From positions 186,001 to 250,000 of the forward strand of contig NZ_MBTG01000056.1 in NCBI RefSeq assembly GCF_002027705.1: a DNA stretch of 64,000 bases. The letters are read 5' to 3'. The notes below the pieces were generated by a model, which had not been told where the DNA came from, searched no databases, and saw only the letters and a program-made list of their open reading frames with translations. How positions within the stretch are numbered: position 1 is the first letter of the stretch; the number at the start of each line of letters is the position of its first letter. Shown here piece by piece: positions 50,812 to 58,561 of the stretch. The position numbers and the translations under genes were made by a program. Source of the stretch: Paenibacillus ferrarius. GTDB taxonomy: Bacteria; Bacillota; Bacilli; Paenibacillales; NBRC-103111.

Positions 50812-51105
50812 ATGAGGAATAATGAACTATGGAGTTTACTAGAAAAACAATTGAATTTTCCTGAAGAGGATAAGAAGAATCCTTTCTATCTAATCCATCT
50901 TAAAATTAATCCATCTCAAGATACAGATGCTTTCGTTTTAAATCCAAACTCTCCATCACACTTGGAATGGTGGTATGAAAACGAACATGAGAAATGGAAG
51001 ATCATTGAGGAACATGGATTTGAATTGTTGATGATTCTAGAATCTGAAAACATTACCCTAAAAGACGCGGCAGATAAATTAATTGAGTTTTATCAAAGTA
51101 AATAA
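50812..51105 (+). CDS. Hypothetical accessory protein
   Basis: 97 residues, acidic, with a Trp/Glu-rich centre (LEWWYENEHEKW) and helical ends. AAGGGAGAATG ribosome region. No family recognised. Last gene before the antirepressor cluster. Confidence 0.5.
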   Translation: MRNNELWSLLEKQLNFPEEDKKNPFYLIHLKINPSQDTDAFVLNPNSPSHLEWWYENEHEKWKIIEEHGFELLMILESENITLKDAADKLIEFYQSK

Positions 51106-51120
51106 GTCGTTTAGTTCATA

Positions 51121-51181
51121 AGGGAGGTAGGTGTTGCTTTTGATTGTGTGTTGAGTAGTATTGTAAATATAGTAAAAATAA
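51121..51181 (+). promoter_or_regulatory. Leader with short frame and TAGTAAAAATAA box before the decayed antirepressor
   Basis: AGGGAGG (51121-51127) is followed by an eight-codon frame GTG to TGA (51131-51154), possibly a leader peptide. TAGTAAAAATAA (51170-51181) lies 37 bases before the ATG at 51208, as in the other box-linked genes. Confidence 0.35.
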
Positions 51182-51207
51182 AAATATAAGGGAGTATGAT
51201 ATAAAAT

Positions 51208-52000
51208 ATGACAAATCAATTAACAGTATTTCAAGGGCAAGAGGTAATGATTCTCACAAAAGAGGACGTGAATGTTGATTTCAAAGGAGATTTCTTGATC
51301 CGAGCGAAAGACGTGGGTATCGTTCTTGAATATGAGACAAGTAATGCAACTAAAGAGGTGTTAAAGTTCTGCAAGAAGGATCAAATCCTCACTTTGAAAA
51401 ATTCCAACATTTCATTAAGTGTGAAAAGCACTTATCGAAAATTGAATAATACTGGTGAAGCATTCATTACTAATCTTGCCTTAAATCGCGTGTTTGGAAA
51501 GTCAGAGAACCATTCCAAGATTGGCTTTATGAGGAAGTTGTGCCATCTATTCAAAAGACAGGTGGATATGTCGGTAATGACGATTTGTTCATTAATACAT
51601 ACATTCCGCAAGCTGATGAAACTACAAAATTATTGTTCAAGCAAACTCTTGGCGCAATGAAAGAACAGATTGAAAAAATCGCTGCCTTAGAACCCAAAGC
51701 AACCAAGTATGATATGTACCTTAATGCTGACGGTTTGATCCAGTTAAACGAAGTTGCCAAATTGTTGAATATTGGATTGAAAACATTCTATGCGATTCTT
51801 AGAATTGAAAGCAAAAGAAGCCAGACATACATATTCCAACTCGTAAGTTTGAGACTAAAGGTTATTTCGTAGTCATTAGAGAGCAGCAAGCGAACAAGCA
51901 AGGTAAGTTAGTATGGCAGTCAATTGCATATGCGACACATCAAGGGTTTGATTTCTTAGATGAGTTTTTTAAGAAATACTTTGAAGATGAGATTGCTTGA
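51208..52000 (+). pseudogene. Decayed Bro-N/KilAC-type antirepressor
   Basis: Three successive frames make one antirepressor. Frame 1 from ATG 51208 has a Bro-N start. Near 51495-51505 coding passes to the -1 frame (REPFQDWLYEEVVPSI) and a KilAC-type HTH (EVAKLLNIGLKTFYAILR). Near 51800-51815 it passes to the third frame (KKPDIHIPTRKF and KGYFVVI) ending at TGA 51998-52000. Two single-base changes explain this. Either the gene is inactivated or the assembly has errors. The stop is followed directly by TAATACATAG of the next control element. Confidence 0.7.
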
Positions 52001-52056
52001 TAATACATAGCTTGTAAAGTAAAAATAACATAAATTAATATTACATAGTGTATTAT
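52001..52056 (+). promoter_or_regulatory. Repeated control element of the antirepressor cluster, copy 1
   Basis: TAATACATAG (52001-52010), TGTA and then AAGTAAAAATAA (52017-52028) form a 28-base unit also found at 53362 and 54249. TACA-N5-TGTA is an inverted repeat inside it. TATTAT at 52051-52056 may be a -10. The coding start lies 67 bases further on. Confidence 0.5.
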
Positions 52057-52122
52057 TCAAGTGTGACAGTGAGGACATAGTAAGGTGAGAGGCTTCCTAA
52101 ATAGGTATCGGAGAATTTATAA

Positions 52123-52836
52123 ATGAAATTAACTTTAGTAAAGCAAGTAAACTTTGGAACAATGTTAATGGATTTCTATATGGATATGAATGGCGAACCA
52201 TGGGCTACACGTGAACAGATCGGAACAGCATTGGGGTATGGAGATCCAATTAGGGCTATTTCTAAAGTCCACGAACGTCACGAAGAACGATTTAAAGATA
52301 AATCAGTAGTAGTCAAACTGACCACCACTGATGAAAAAGATTACAGTACTACGTTATACAATGCTAGAGGTATTACAGAGATTTGTCGTTGGGCTAGAAC
52401 TGAAAAATCAGATGAATTTTTTGATTGGGTGGCAGACATTATTGATGAACTACGAAGAAATGGTGTTGTTGTATCCGATACCGCGACACACGAACAAGTT
52501 AAATTCAACATCTCAACATTTATGGCTAATTTAGATGAGTACAATATCACAAAACTATATAATCTCGTCGAAGAGTTCTTAAGTTTTCATCGTGAGAAGA
52601 AGACACGCTTACCTTTTGAACGTTCAAATAAGAAGCGTCATGGAAATAAGAAATTGAAAAACCACATCGAGTCGATGGAGGAAATTAGAAAAGAGCTGGT
52701 TACATATTTAGATGTTAAGATTCAACTTTTCAATAATTCCAATCAAGCTGGCTTAGCACAAGAATATGTGCGTATTAAAGGCTTGGTCGAATGGAAAGTT
52801 GAAAATATGCGGTATCGATCTGCTGCATGTAAATGA
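52123..52836 (+). CDS. Bro-N domain antirepressor-type protein
   Basis: 237 residues. Residues 15-120 are a Bro-N domain: GEPWATREQIGTALGYG, then YNARGITEICRWA and DWVADIIDELRRNG. The C-terminus is a basic helical domain without a recognisable KilAC. Bro-N proteins bind DNA and often antagonise or modulate phage repressors. Preceded by one copy of the repeated control element. The middle of three antirepressor-type genes. Confidence 0.75.
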   Translation: MKLTLVKQVNFGTMLMDFYMDMNGEPWATREQIGTALGYGDPIRAISKVHERHEERFKDKSVVVKLTTTDEKDYSTTLYNARGITEICRWARTEKSDEFFDWVADIIDELRRNGVVVSDTATHEQVKFNISTFMANLDEYNITKLYNLVEEFLSFHREKKTRLPFERSNKKRHGNKKLKNHIESMEEIRKELVTYLDVKIQLFNNSNQAGLAQEYVRIKGLVEWKVENMRYRSAACK

Positions 52837-52889
52837 GGTAAAAAGCAATACATAAAAATGGAGAGTGTGATCAATCCACTCTCCTAATC

Positions 52890-53057
52890 CTATACATATT
52901 TACGAATCGCTTTAGCTACAAGTCCAGCGACAAATATTCCACCAAATAAATATAGAATATTAAAATTTGATAGGTTCAACATCCCTAAATAATCCAAATA
53001 CATAAGAGCAACAAGACCAAGGAAAACTACTGAGCCAAATACATATTTGGGCGTCAT
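52890..53057 (-). CDS. Small two-helix membrane protein
   Basis: 55 residues on the minus strand, its ATG overlapping the stop of the upstream 53054-53269 gene. Two hydrophobic helices (about 6-22 and 33-48) and a basic C-terminus (KAIRKYV). Too short to be caught by simple length filters, but start, stop and coupling are clear. Likely lysogeny cargo with its upstream partner. Confidence 0.6.
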   Translation of the reverse strand: MTPKYVFGSVVFLGLVALMYLDYLGMLNLSNFNILYLFGGIFVAGLVAKAIRKYV

Positions 53058-53269
53058 ATTAATTTTCTGTCAATTTGTTTAATTAACACTGACAACTTAT
53101 CATCAATGGATTGCAAGAGTGACAACACTTGATTTTTATAGTTACGGTCAAAGTCTTTCTCTTCTTGTTCAGCATTTTCTTGTTGAGCTGTAATTTCTAG
53201 AATAAGTTTTTGTTTTTCAGCAGGTGAAAGATTTGGATTGCTTATCAAACGTTTTAATTCTTCTGACAT
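53054..53269 (-). CDS. Small charged coiled-coil protein, coupled to a membrane protein
   Basis: 71 residues from ATG 53269 after AAGGAGTG. Helical and highly charged (SPAEKQKLILEITAQQENAE), C-terminus ending DRKLI. Promoter GGTATAATATACC is 30 bases upstream. The gene pair with 52890-53057 resembles toxin-antitoxin or holin-type pairs in size, but no family is recognised. Confidence 0.6.
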   Translation of the reverse strand: MSEELKRLISNPNLSPAEKQKLILEITAQQENAEQEEKDFDRNYKNQVLSLLQSIDDKLSVLIKQIDRKLI

Positions 53270-53298
53270 GGTGCCCACTCCTTATTTGTGTAGTAATA

Positions 53299-53311
53299 GG
53301 TATATTATACC
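53299..53311 (-). promoter_or_regulatory. Extended -10 promoter GGTATAATATACC
   Basis: A perfect palindrome with TGG-TATAAT on the minus strand, nearly the same as the promoters at 27608 and 48184, including flanking CATAT upstream and CTATTA downstream. Confidence 0.6.
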
Positions 53312-53361
53312 ATATGAGACTTAGATTCACTATATTTAGGAGATAGAAAGTAAAATCAAAC

Positions 53362-53389
53362 TAATACATAGTTTGTATAGTAAATATAA
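53362..53389 (+). promoter_or_regulatory. Repeated control element of the antirepressor cluster, copy 2
   Basis: TAATACATAG, TGTA and TAGTAAATATAA (one mismatch to the box), with ATACA-N5-TGTAT as an inverted repeat. It ends 28 bases before the ATG at 53418. Confidence 0.5.
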
Positions 53390-53417
53390 ATAATATAAAA
53401 ATTATAGGAGTGACTGA

Positions 53418-54251
53418 ATGGTAATTATTAAACTTGAGAACGGCAATACAGTAAAATTGTTTGAAAAGAATGATGTAATTGAAAAGTTAGGAAGAACAAT
53501 CGATGAGTGGAAATTGGTTGACCGATACCAAACGAAATTCCCTATCTTGAGTATTGTTGAGAGTAAAGACAAGCTTCCTATTGATAGCGAAGAATTGTGT
53601 GAGGCAATGGGAGTGGATGACCCATTCACATCATGGCTCTTAGCAGATAGGGCAAAAGTAAAGGGGAAATTAATTAAGTATAGATTTGTTCGAGGAGAAG
53701 ACTTTATCGAGATTTCTCGAAAAAGTACTGGTGGTCGCCCAAAAACAGAAATCAAGCTCTCTATCAATTGTGCGAAGAAAATTGCTATGAGACAAAATAA
53801 CGATGCAGGTAATCTAGTTGCAGATTATTTCATCCTAATGGAGCTATTAGCAAAAGATATGGATAAATGGATCAGCGTAAGAGAGCCAGAAAAAGATGGA
53901 TGGACAAGAGTAAAAAAAGCATTATACGATAACTACATTTTAACTCACGATGGTAAGAAGCCAGATCATACTTGGTTCGAGGTCAAAGAAGCTGATTTAA
54001 TTGACTTGAATCTGTTCGGATATAAGGCAGGAGATTTGCGAGAACTTCTTAAAATGGATGATAATGTTACTCGGAATCATTTAACAATTGAATGCAATCA
54101 AGCTTTATATGAAGTTCAAATCCTAGTAGAGAGTTTGATTTTAAGTGGAGTCGTATACAAAGATAGATTTGAATACGTAAAGAATTATTGCCAGAGTAAA
54201 TTTAAGCATATTCCATCAGTTATCGAGGAATTAAAGAAAATAAAAGGATAA
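53418..54251 (+). CDS. AntA/AntB-type antirepressor
   Basis: 277 residues. Residues about 70-145 match the AntA domain: DDPFTSWLLADR, RGEDFIEISRK, GGRPKTEIKLS and a final YFILMELLAK. The N-terminus and C-terminal half are lineage-specific; the latter may be a DNA-binding or protein-interaction module. AntA proteins titrate a phage repressor and so favour induction. Preceded by copy 2 of the repeated element and followed directly by copy 3. Confidence 0.7.
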   Translation: MVIIKLENGNTVKLFEKNDVIEKLGRTIDEWKLVDRYQTKFPILSIVESKDKLPIDSEELCEAMGVDDPFTSWLLADRAKVKGKLIKYRFVRGEDFIEISRKSTGGRPKTEIKLSINCAKKIAMRQNNDAGNLVADYFILMELLAKDMDKWISVREPEKDGWTRVKKALYDNYILTHDGKKPDHTWFEVKEADLIDLNLFGYKAGDLRELLKMDDNVTRNHLTIECNQALYEVQILVESLILSGVVYKDRFEYVKNYCQSKFKHIPSVIEELKKIKG

Positions 54252-54276
54252 TACATAGTATATAAAGTAAAAATAA
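54249..54276 (+). promoter_or_regulatory. Repeated control element of the antirepressor cluster, copy 3
   Basis: TAATACATAG begins in the stop codon of the previous gene; AAGTAAAAATAA is at 54265-54276, followed by TAATATATC and AAAGGAG. It lies 23 bases before the ATG at 54300. Confidence 0.5.
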
Positions 54277-54299
54277 TAATATATCATGAAAGGAGAAAG

Positions 54300-54494
54300 A
54301 TGGAAAGTAAACAAATTGTCATAGGTGATGATACATATGAATGGACAGTTGAGAACGGACAAGATGTATTAAGACAATACGATGAAGAGTTCAAAATGTG
54401 GGTTAAATTAAAATTTTCAACAAAAAGCACTGATATTAATTCAATTATTACCAATATATTAACATCCGAATTTATTTCAAAGACTGCTCACTAG
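54300..54494 (+). CDS. Small hypothetical protein before the recombinase
   Basis: 64 residues, GAAAGGAG ribosome site. N-terminal strands with GDDTYEWTVENGQ, then a helix. No family recognised. Its place beside the recombinase recalls SprB-type excision factors, which are small proteins too, but no motif supports that. Confidence 0.5.
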   Translation: MESKQIVIGDDTYEWTVENGQDVLRQYDEEFKMWVKLKFSTKSTDINSIITNILTSEFISKTAH

Positions 54495-54507
54495 CGGTCT
54501 TCTTTTT
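54480..54507 (+). terminator. Terminator before the recombinase gene
   Basis: AAGACTGCT (54480-54488) pairs with AGCGGTCTT (54493-54501), followed by CTTTTT. The stop codon of the small gene lies in the loop, isolating the recombinase promoter. Confidence 0.75.
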
Positions 54508-54562
54508 CGTTAATTGCTATGTTAAACTAGATATAATGATATAGGTCAAGGGGTGCAGTAAA

Positions 54563-56212
54563 ATGGAAATGGTGAGGGAATTTACCGCGATTAAAAGAGT
54601 AGCCACTTTGTACCGTGTTTCAACCAAAGGACAAATGGATGGCGACGATATTCCAATGCAAGAAAGAGCATGTAGAAACTTAATTGATCTAAAACCAGAA
54701 TGGAAATTGGTTAAAGAGTACACAGAGAAAGGAGTATCAGGATTCAAGGTTTCTGCCGCAAACAGAGATATTATCCAACAAGCAAAAGAAGACGCTGAGA
54801 ATGGCTTGTATGATGTCTTATTGGTCTTCATGTTTGACAGGCTGGGAAGGAAAGATGATGAGACTCCGTTCGTCCTAGAATGGTTTGTTAGCAAAGGAAT
54901 CGAGATGTGGTCGGTAAATGAAGGTCAGCAAAAAATCGAACAGCATACGGATAGACTAGTTAACTATCTAAGGTTTTGGCAATCGAGTGGAGAGAGCAGA
55001 AAAACTTCAGAGCGTGTAACCGAAAAACATAAACAGATGGTAGAGGATGGCATCTTTAGGGGTGGTGGAATTCCTTATGGTTATATTGGAGTCGATTCAG
55101 GAGTTACGAATAAAAAAGGCAAACCATTGCTCAAGATGGCTCTTCACGAAGAAGAGAGCAAAATAGTTAAAAAAATATATGAATTGGCTCTTTATGAGGG
55201 TTATGGTCAACTCAGAATTGCAAAGTATTTAAACGAGCTTGATGTTCCAGCAAGAAAAGCTAAGAGTTGGGGATCGCCCACGGTAAATGTAATTCTAAAA
55301 AATCCTATTTATAAAGGAGTAATGAGATATCGCACCGAAAAAGGTGAGACACTTTCACAAGAAAATCCCGAAATCGTAATAGTTTCAGAACAAGAGTGGA
55401 ATCAGGTTCAATTAATTCGTGAAAGTAAGAATCCAAAGAATTACGGCGAAGAAGAAAACAATACTCCTATGAGTACTAAAGGAAAGCTGCTGTTTATTGG
55501 TATGGCTAGGTGTGGATGTTGTCATTCAAGATTTACCTCTACTTACTTTACTAATAAGTATCGTGGCAAGAATGCTGAAAAAGCTAAGATCTATAGCAAA
55601 ACAATGAGCTATAGATGTTCGGGAAAGCTTCAAGGGAAAACGGGTTGTGATGGACAATCTACATTTGCACAGACAAAAGTAGAAGGTGTTGTTATGAAAA
55701 AGATATATGGTTATTTAGATCAGCTGAACACAGTCGACTTAACTACTCAGATTCAAAATTTTAAGAAAAAGAATTCCAATGATGACGACAAGCATTTAAA
55801 AAAACTTCAAAGTTCGATAGAAGAATTCTACGAAGAATTATCCGCATTAAATGCTGAAGTACCAAGAGCAATTATGGGCAAGAGTTCGTTTAAGCCCGAA
55901 CTATTAAATAATCTAATCGAATCAAAAAATAATGAAATTGCTGGCCTACGGATCGAGATAGAGTTGTTGGAGAAAAAGATAAGTTCTAAAAAGTTTGAGG
56001 AAAATGAGATGGAGGAATTAAAAAAAATAACACCCATTTGGAAGGATGTCTTTGAAAAGGCAAGTATTGAAAAAAAGAAAATGATGCTTGCCACTATAAT
56101 TGATACGATTTATGTGAGCAAAGAAGGGATTGAAATCAATTTAAGACTTCATATCAACGATTTTATTAACCAAATTTACTGTGATACTACTACACGGTGC
56201 TCTCCCAGCTGA
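54563..56212 (+). CDS. Large serine recombinase (SprA-like integrase)
   Basis: 549 residues. N-terminal resolvase domain with catalytic Ser20 in LYRVSTKGQ and FMFDRLGR further on. Recombinase domain with GIFRGGGIPYGY and a zinc-ribbon with CGCCHSRF and RCSGK. C-terminal coiled coil. It is the size of SPbeta SprA and should catalyse integration and excision. The last codons (TTTRCSPS and stop) lie in sequence shared with a tRNA gene, so the C-terminus was probably changed by integration. A -10-like TATAAT lies at about 54533-54538, after the terminator. Confidence 0.85.
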   Translation: MEMVREFTAIKRVATLYRVSTKGQMDGDDIPMQERACRNLIDLKPEWKLVKEYTEKGVSGFKVSAANRDIIQQAKEDAENGLYDVLLVFMFDRLGRKDDETPFVLEWFVSKGIEMWSVNEGQQKIEQHTDRLVNYLRFWQSSGESRKTSERVTEKHKQMVEDGIFRGGGIPYGYIGVDSGVTNKKGKPLLKMALHEEESKIVKKIYELALYEGYGQLRIAKYLNELDVPARKAKSWGSPTVNVILKNPIYKGVMRYRTEKGETLSQENPEIVIVSEQEWNQVQLIRESKNPKNYGEEENNTPMSTKGKLLFIGMARCGCCHSRFTSTYFTNKYRGKNAEKAKIYSKTMSYRCSGKLQGKTGCDGQSTFAQTKVEGVVMKKIYGYLDQLNTVDLTTQIQNFKKKNSNDDDKHLKKLQSSIEEFYEELSALNAEVPRAIMGKSSFKPELLNNLIESKNNEIAGLRIEIELLEKKISSKKFEENEMEELKKITPIWKDVFEKASIEKKKMMLATIIDTIYVSKEGIEINLRLHINDFINQIYCDTTTRCSPS

Positions 56213-56223
56213 GCTAACAAGTC
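56196..56223 (-). other. Right attachment site carrying a tRNA-gene 5' fragment
   Basis: Read on the minus strand, 56223-56196 begins GACTTGTTAGCTC and continues with AGCTGGGAGAGCACC: a complete seven-base acceptor strand, TA, and a perfect D-arm (GCTC loop GAGC). After this the sequence departs from tRNA. It looks like the first 28 bases of a tRNA gene (tRNA-Lys-like). The rest should lie at the left prophage junction, outside the window. It overlaps the recombinase stop codon. Confidence 0.65.
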
Positions 56224-56287
56224 GTTTTTTGAAGACAATTAGTAATATACCAAGGATTTAGCTGATTGTCAACAGTTGAGCTTTGAT

Positions 56288-56452
56288 TTAGCGATACAAA
56301 AATGGGAATATTTTCTGTATAAGGTGATTCGTCTTGCGTTTCTTTTTAGATCTAGGTAGATATGGGGAGTTTAGATGCTTAGTGTAGAGGGTTTCATCAT
56401 TTTTGCCATGCAGGATGTTTATTTCTTCTTCGGATAGGCCTTGTGAGGTCAT
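56288..56452 (-). CDS. Short hypothetical host ORF, possibly a remnant
   Basis: 54 residues, SQGLSEEEIN helix then a basic C-terminus (PRSKKKRKT). Ribosome site AAGAAAGG is weak. Coding look is moderate; upstream sequence in other frames suggests a truncated gene. It lies next to the prophage junction. Confidence 0.35.
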   Translation of the reverse strand: MTSQGLSEEEINILHGKNDETLYTKHLNSPYLPRSKKKRKTNHLIQKIFPFLYR

Positions 56453-56583
56453 GTCGATGACAACCTTTCTTGACGTTCATGTCCTTAATGTACCATAGAT
56501 GGGTACTTGTTTAATAGTAGGGCTTTCATCTTGGCGAGATTTATGGTAACTTGTTGTCATTAGGGCTTGGGAGGAACAAGGAA

Positions 56584-56778
56584 ATGACGAAACAACAGCA
56601 TCGATGGAATTTACGTTTGAAAAGCAGTAATGTTTATTTGGGAACGGTCTATTTAGGCGATCCGCTGCCGGAAGTGGAAGATGTTATTATGATAGGCGAT
56701 AAGAAATATACGATTCTTGAATTGGGAAGCAATCGTGACGCAAGTGACGTATTTGTAGAAGAAGTGAAAAAGAAATAA
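56584..56778 (+). CDS. Small hypothetical host protein
   Basis: 64 residues from ATG 56584 after GGGAGGA. Strand-rich, with YLGDPLPEVEDVIMIGDKKY and TILELGS pattern, ending basic. A terminator follows directly. No family recognised. Confidence 0.55.
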   Translation: MTKQQHRWNLRLKSSNVYLGTVYLGDPLPEVEDVIMIGDKKYTILELGSNRDASDVFVEEVKKK

Positions 56779-56788
56779 GGCTTAAACG

Positions 56789-56836
56789 AAAGAGCTAATC
56801 CGGAGGGTCAAAACCCATCGAGACTAGCTCTTTTTT
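56789..56836 (+). terminator. Terminator of the 56584 gene
   Basis: AAAGAGCTA (56789-56797) pairs with TAGCTCTTT (56825-56833), then a T-run. Confidence 0.7.
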
Positions 56837-56930
56837 GTTTGCCATTACACTCTTTTATTGTTTGCCATTACACTCTTTTTTTATTTGTCATCACACTCTT
56901 TGTTCCCATCACACTTCATTAACTTGTTAA

Positions 56931-57221
56931 TTAGTTGATTTGGTATAGCGAAGCAAGGCAATCGACGAACATTTTATTGTATTCCTCACGGGAATAGTCT
57001 TGGTTGCAGGCGATGTCTCTTCCAAGGAATTGGAACCAGGTGATTTCGGTGGGAACTTTTTTGTAAACAAATTTTTCGTTTTGGATGAGGAAGGTATCGT
57101 TCTCGTAATACGGTACGTTGTCAAATTGGAGGGCTTGTTCACCTTTTTGTTCGCTTACTAATGTAGCCAATAGGATGAGCATTCGGTATGGATCACGGAA
57201 TATTTCATATTGTTCAGTCAT
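56931..57221 (-). CDS. Hypothetical host protein
   Basis: 96 residues from ATG 57221 after AAGGAGTG. Acidic, helical, Tyr/Phe-rich; contains LGRDIACNQDY and a final CLASLYQIN. No family recognised. Short direct repeats of the type GCCATTACACTCTTT lie past its 3' end (56840-56900). Confidence 0.55.
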   Translation of the reverse strand: MTEQYEIFRDPYRMLILLATLVSEQKGEQALQFDNVPYYENDTFLIQNEKFVYKKVPTEITWFQFLGRDIACNQDYSREEYNKMFVDCLASLYQIN

Positions 57222-57348
57222 GGTTAACACTCCTTTAGCTGATAGCGGTCAAAGACATCATACTAAAGCTTCAAGCTGAAAAGAATACGCCCATGCAAAC
57301 TGGTGAGGAATTTGAAGGAAGATAGGATAATATTGAAGGTTATAAAAG

Positions 57349-57397
57349 AAAAAGACTGATAAACACTCTAAGGAGGATCGAGTGAATCAGTCTTTTT
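57349..57397 (-). terminator. Bidirectional terminator downstream of the SASP gene
   Basis: AAAAAGACTGAT (57349-57360) pairs with ATCAGTCTTTTT (57386-57397), giving T-runs in both directions. It lies 24 bases past the SASP stop. Confidence 0.75.
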
Positions 57398-57420
57398 GAG
57401 CTTGCTCCTACATCAAAGGA

Positions 57421-57630
57421 TTAGCGTTTGAAGCTGGAAAGTTGTTGCTCAGCTATTTGCACTAACCGTTTCGTAATGTTGCCGCCAATTGCGCCAGCAT
57501 CACGTGTTGCCAAATTGCCGTTGTAGCCATTAGGGGAGAGAGGGACACCAATTTCCTGAGCGACTTCGTACTTCAGTTGATCCAATGCTGCCTTTGCTTG
57601 TTGCACGACTAAAGTGTTGTTTCTAGCCAT
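57421..57630 (-). CDS. Alpha/beta-type small acid-soluble spore protein
   Basis: 69 residues with the family pattern: NNTLVVQQAKAALDQLKYEVAQEIG with the GPR protease site region (YEVAQEIGV), GYNGNLATRDAGAIGG and NITKRLVQIAEQQL. These proteins coat spore DNA and protect it from UV and heat. AAAAGGAG ribosome site. Expression in the forespore under sigma-G is expected. It shows the host forms endospores. Confidence 0.95.
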   Translation of the reverse strand: MARNNTLVVQQAKAALDQLKYEVAQEIGVPLSPNGYNGNLATRDAGAIGGNITKRLVQIAEQQLSSFKR

Positions 57631-57757
57631 TCAAATCATCTCCTTTTTTTTGGTACACCAGTATTATTTGAATGTTCAGATTATTTATTCGTGTTTTACC
57701 AAAAAAAATTAATTTATTTTTCTTATGGCTGAATGATGACCCCGGAAATGCAATAAA

Positions 57758-57782
57758 CCCCCATCCTGTTAAGGGTGGGGGG
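57758..57782 (-). terminator. Terminator of the acidic protein gene
   Basis: On the minus strand a GC-rich stem, CCCCCACCC with GGATGGGGG, is followed by TTTATT; weak T-run but strong stem. Confidence 0.5.
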
Positions 57783-57806
57783 AATTTATATTTGAAAATA
57801 AAAGGA

Positions 57807-57962
57807 TTATTCCTCTTCGGATTCTTCGCTTTCTTCTGCAGCAGCAACTTCTTCAAGCGCTTCTGCCACTTCTTCAGTCGCTTCTTCGCTCACCACTTCT
57901 TCGGCGGACTCTTCGGCGATTTCTTCTTCGTTCTGGGATACTACTTCTTCCTCTTGGCTCAT
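57807..57962 (-). CDS. Very acidic, glutamate-rich 51-residue protein
   Basis: ATG 57962 is preceded by AGGAGGTGA, a near-ideal ribosome site, so translation is likely. About half of its residues are Glu, arranged in repeats of the SAEEVV / TEEVAEALEEV type, without aromatic or basic residues. The gene lies beside the SASP gene in the same direction and has its own terminator. It could be a spore or envelope protein or a basic-protein chaperone; unknown. Confidence 0.6.
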   Translation of the reverse strand: MSQEEEVVSQNEEEIAEESAEEVVSEEATEEVAEALEEVAAAEESEESEEE

Positions 57963-58234
57963 GTATTGTCACCTCCTCTGATACGTATAGTAACATTTTA
58001 ACACGTCTATTGGCCTATACAAGTAGGTAGAAAGCTATCTTGGTAGATTTAATTAAATCTTAATCTGTTTGTCATTCTATGAAAGATAAGAGTAGCATTT
58101 GTTGTCATTCCATGCGGTAATAACGTATATTTTCGCCAGCTTTTTGTAGGAAGCATGTTTTATTTTTCGGATGAATATATATGAGGCGAAGCAGCAAAAG
58201 GTTTTCATTTGCTAAGCTGATTGGAGGATTCCGA

Positions 58235-58561
58235 ATGAACCGGTCGGATGTGATTTTGGAGCTGCAGCTTGTACCCGAATTGCTTAGGCAAGCGGAAGCT
58301 ATTTATGTGGATGCGGTGTCTGAGTTGTCCTGGGCAAAGCATCAGCTTTTGGCCAAGGAATGTGAAGTGATTGGGGATGGATTGGTCACAGGAAAGAATG
58401 AGCTTCAACGCCAAGCGGAAATGTGGCCACACACGAAAGAGCTGCAGGAACAGGTACTGCGGATGGAAGATGCTGTTGAGCATACGAAGGTTGAGTTCCA
58501 TTTCTACAAGCGAAAGCTGGAGAATTTGCAAACGATTGCCAAGCTCATGACAATTTTATAG
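58235..58561 (+). CDS. Hypothetical coiled-coil host protein
   Basis: 108 residues from ATG 58235 after TTGGAGGA. Helical throughout, charged, predicted coiled coil (ELQEQVLRMEDAVEHTKVE). No family recognised. Confidence 0.55.
   Translation: MNRSDVILELQLVPELLRQAEAIYVDAVSELSWAKHQLLAKECEVIGDGLVTGKNELQRQAEMWPHTKELQEQVLRMEDAVEHTKVEFHFYKRKLENLQTIAKLMTIL

Noticed and set aside
1-54300. Arbitrium (AimR/AimP) communication genes expected in SPbeta-type phages
   Set aside because: No TPR receptor plus short secreted-peptide gene pair was found in this window; they could lie to the left.
57240-57315. Plus-strand coding-like stretch ending GEEFEGR
   Set aside because: Looks like the tail of a gene, but it lacks a usable start codon and follows an in-frame stop; probably a remnant or chance.
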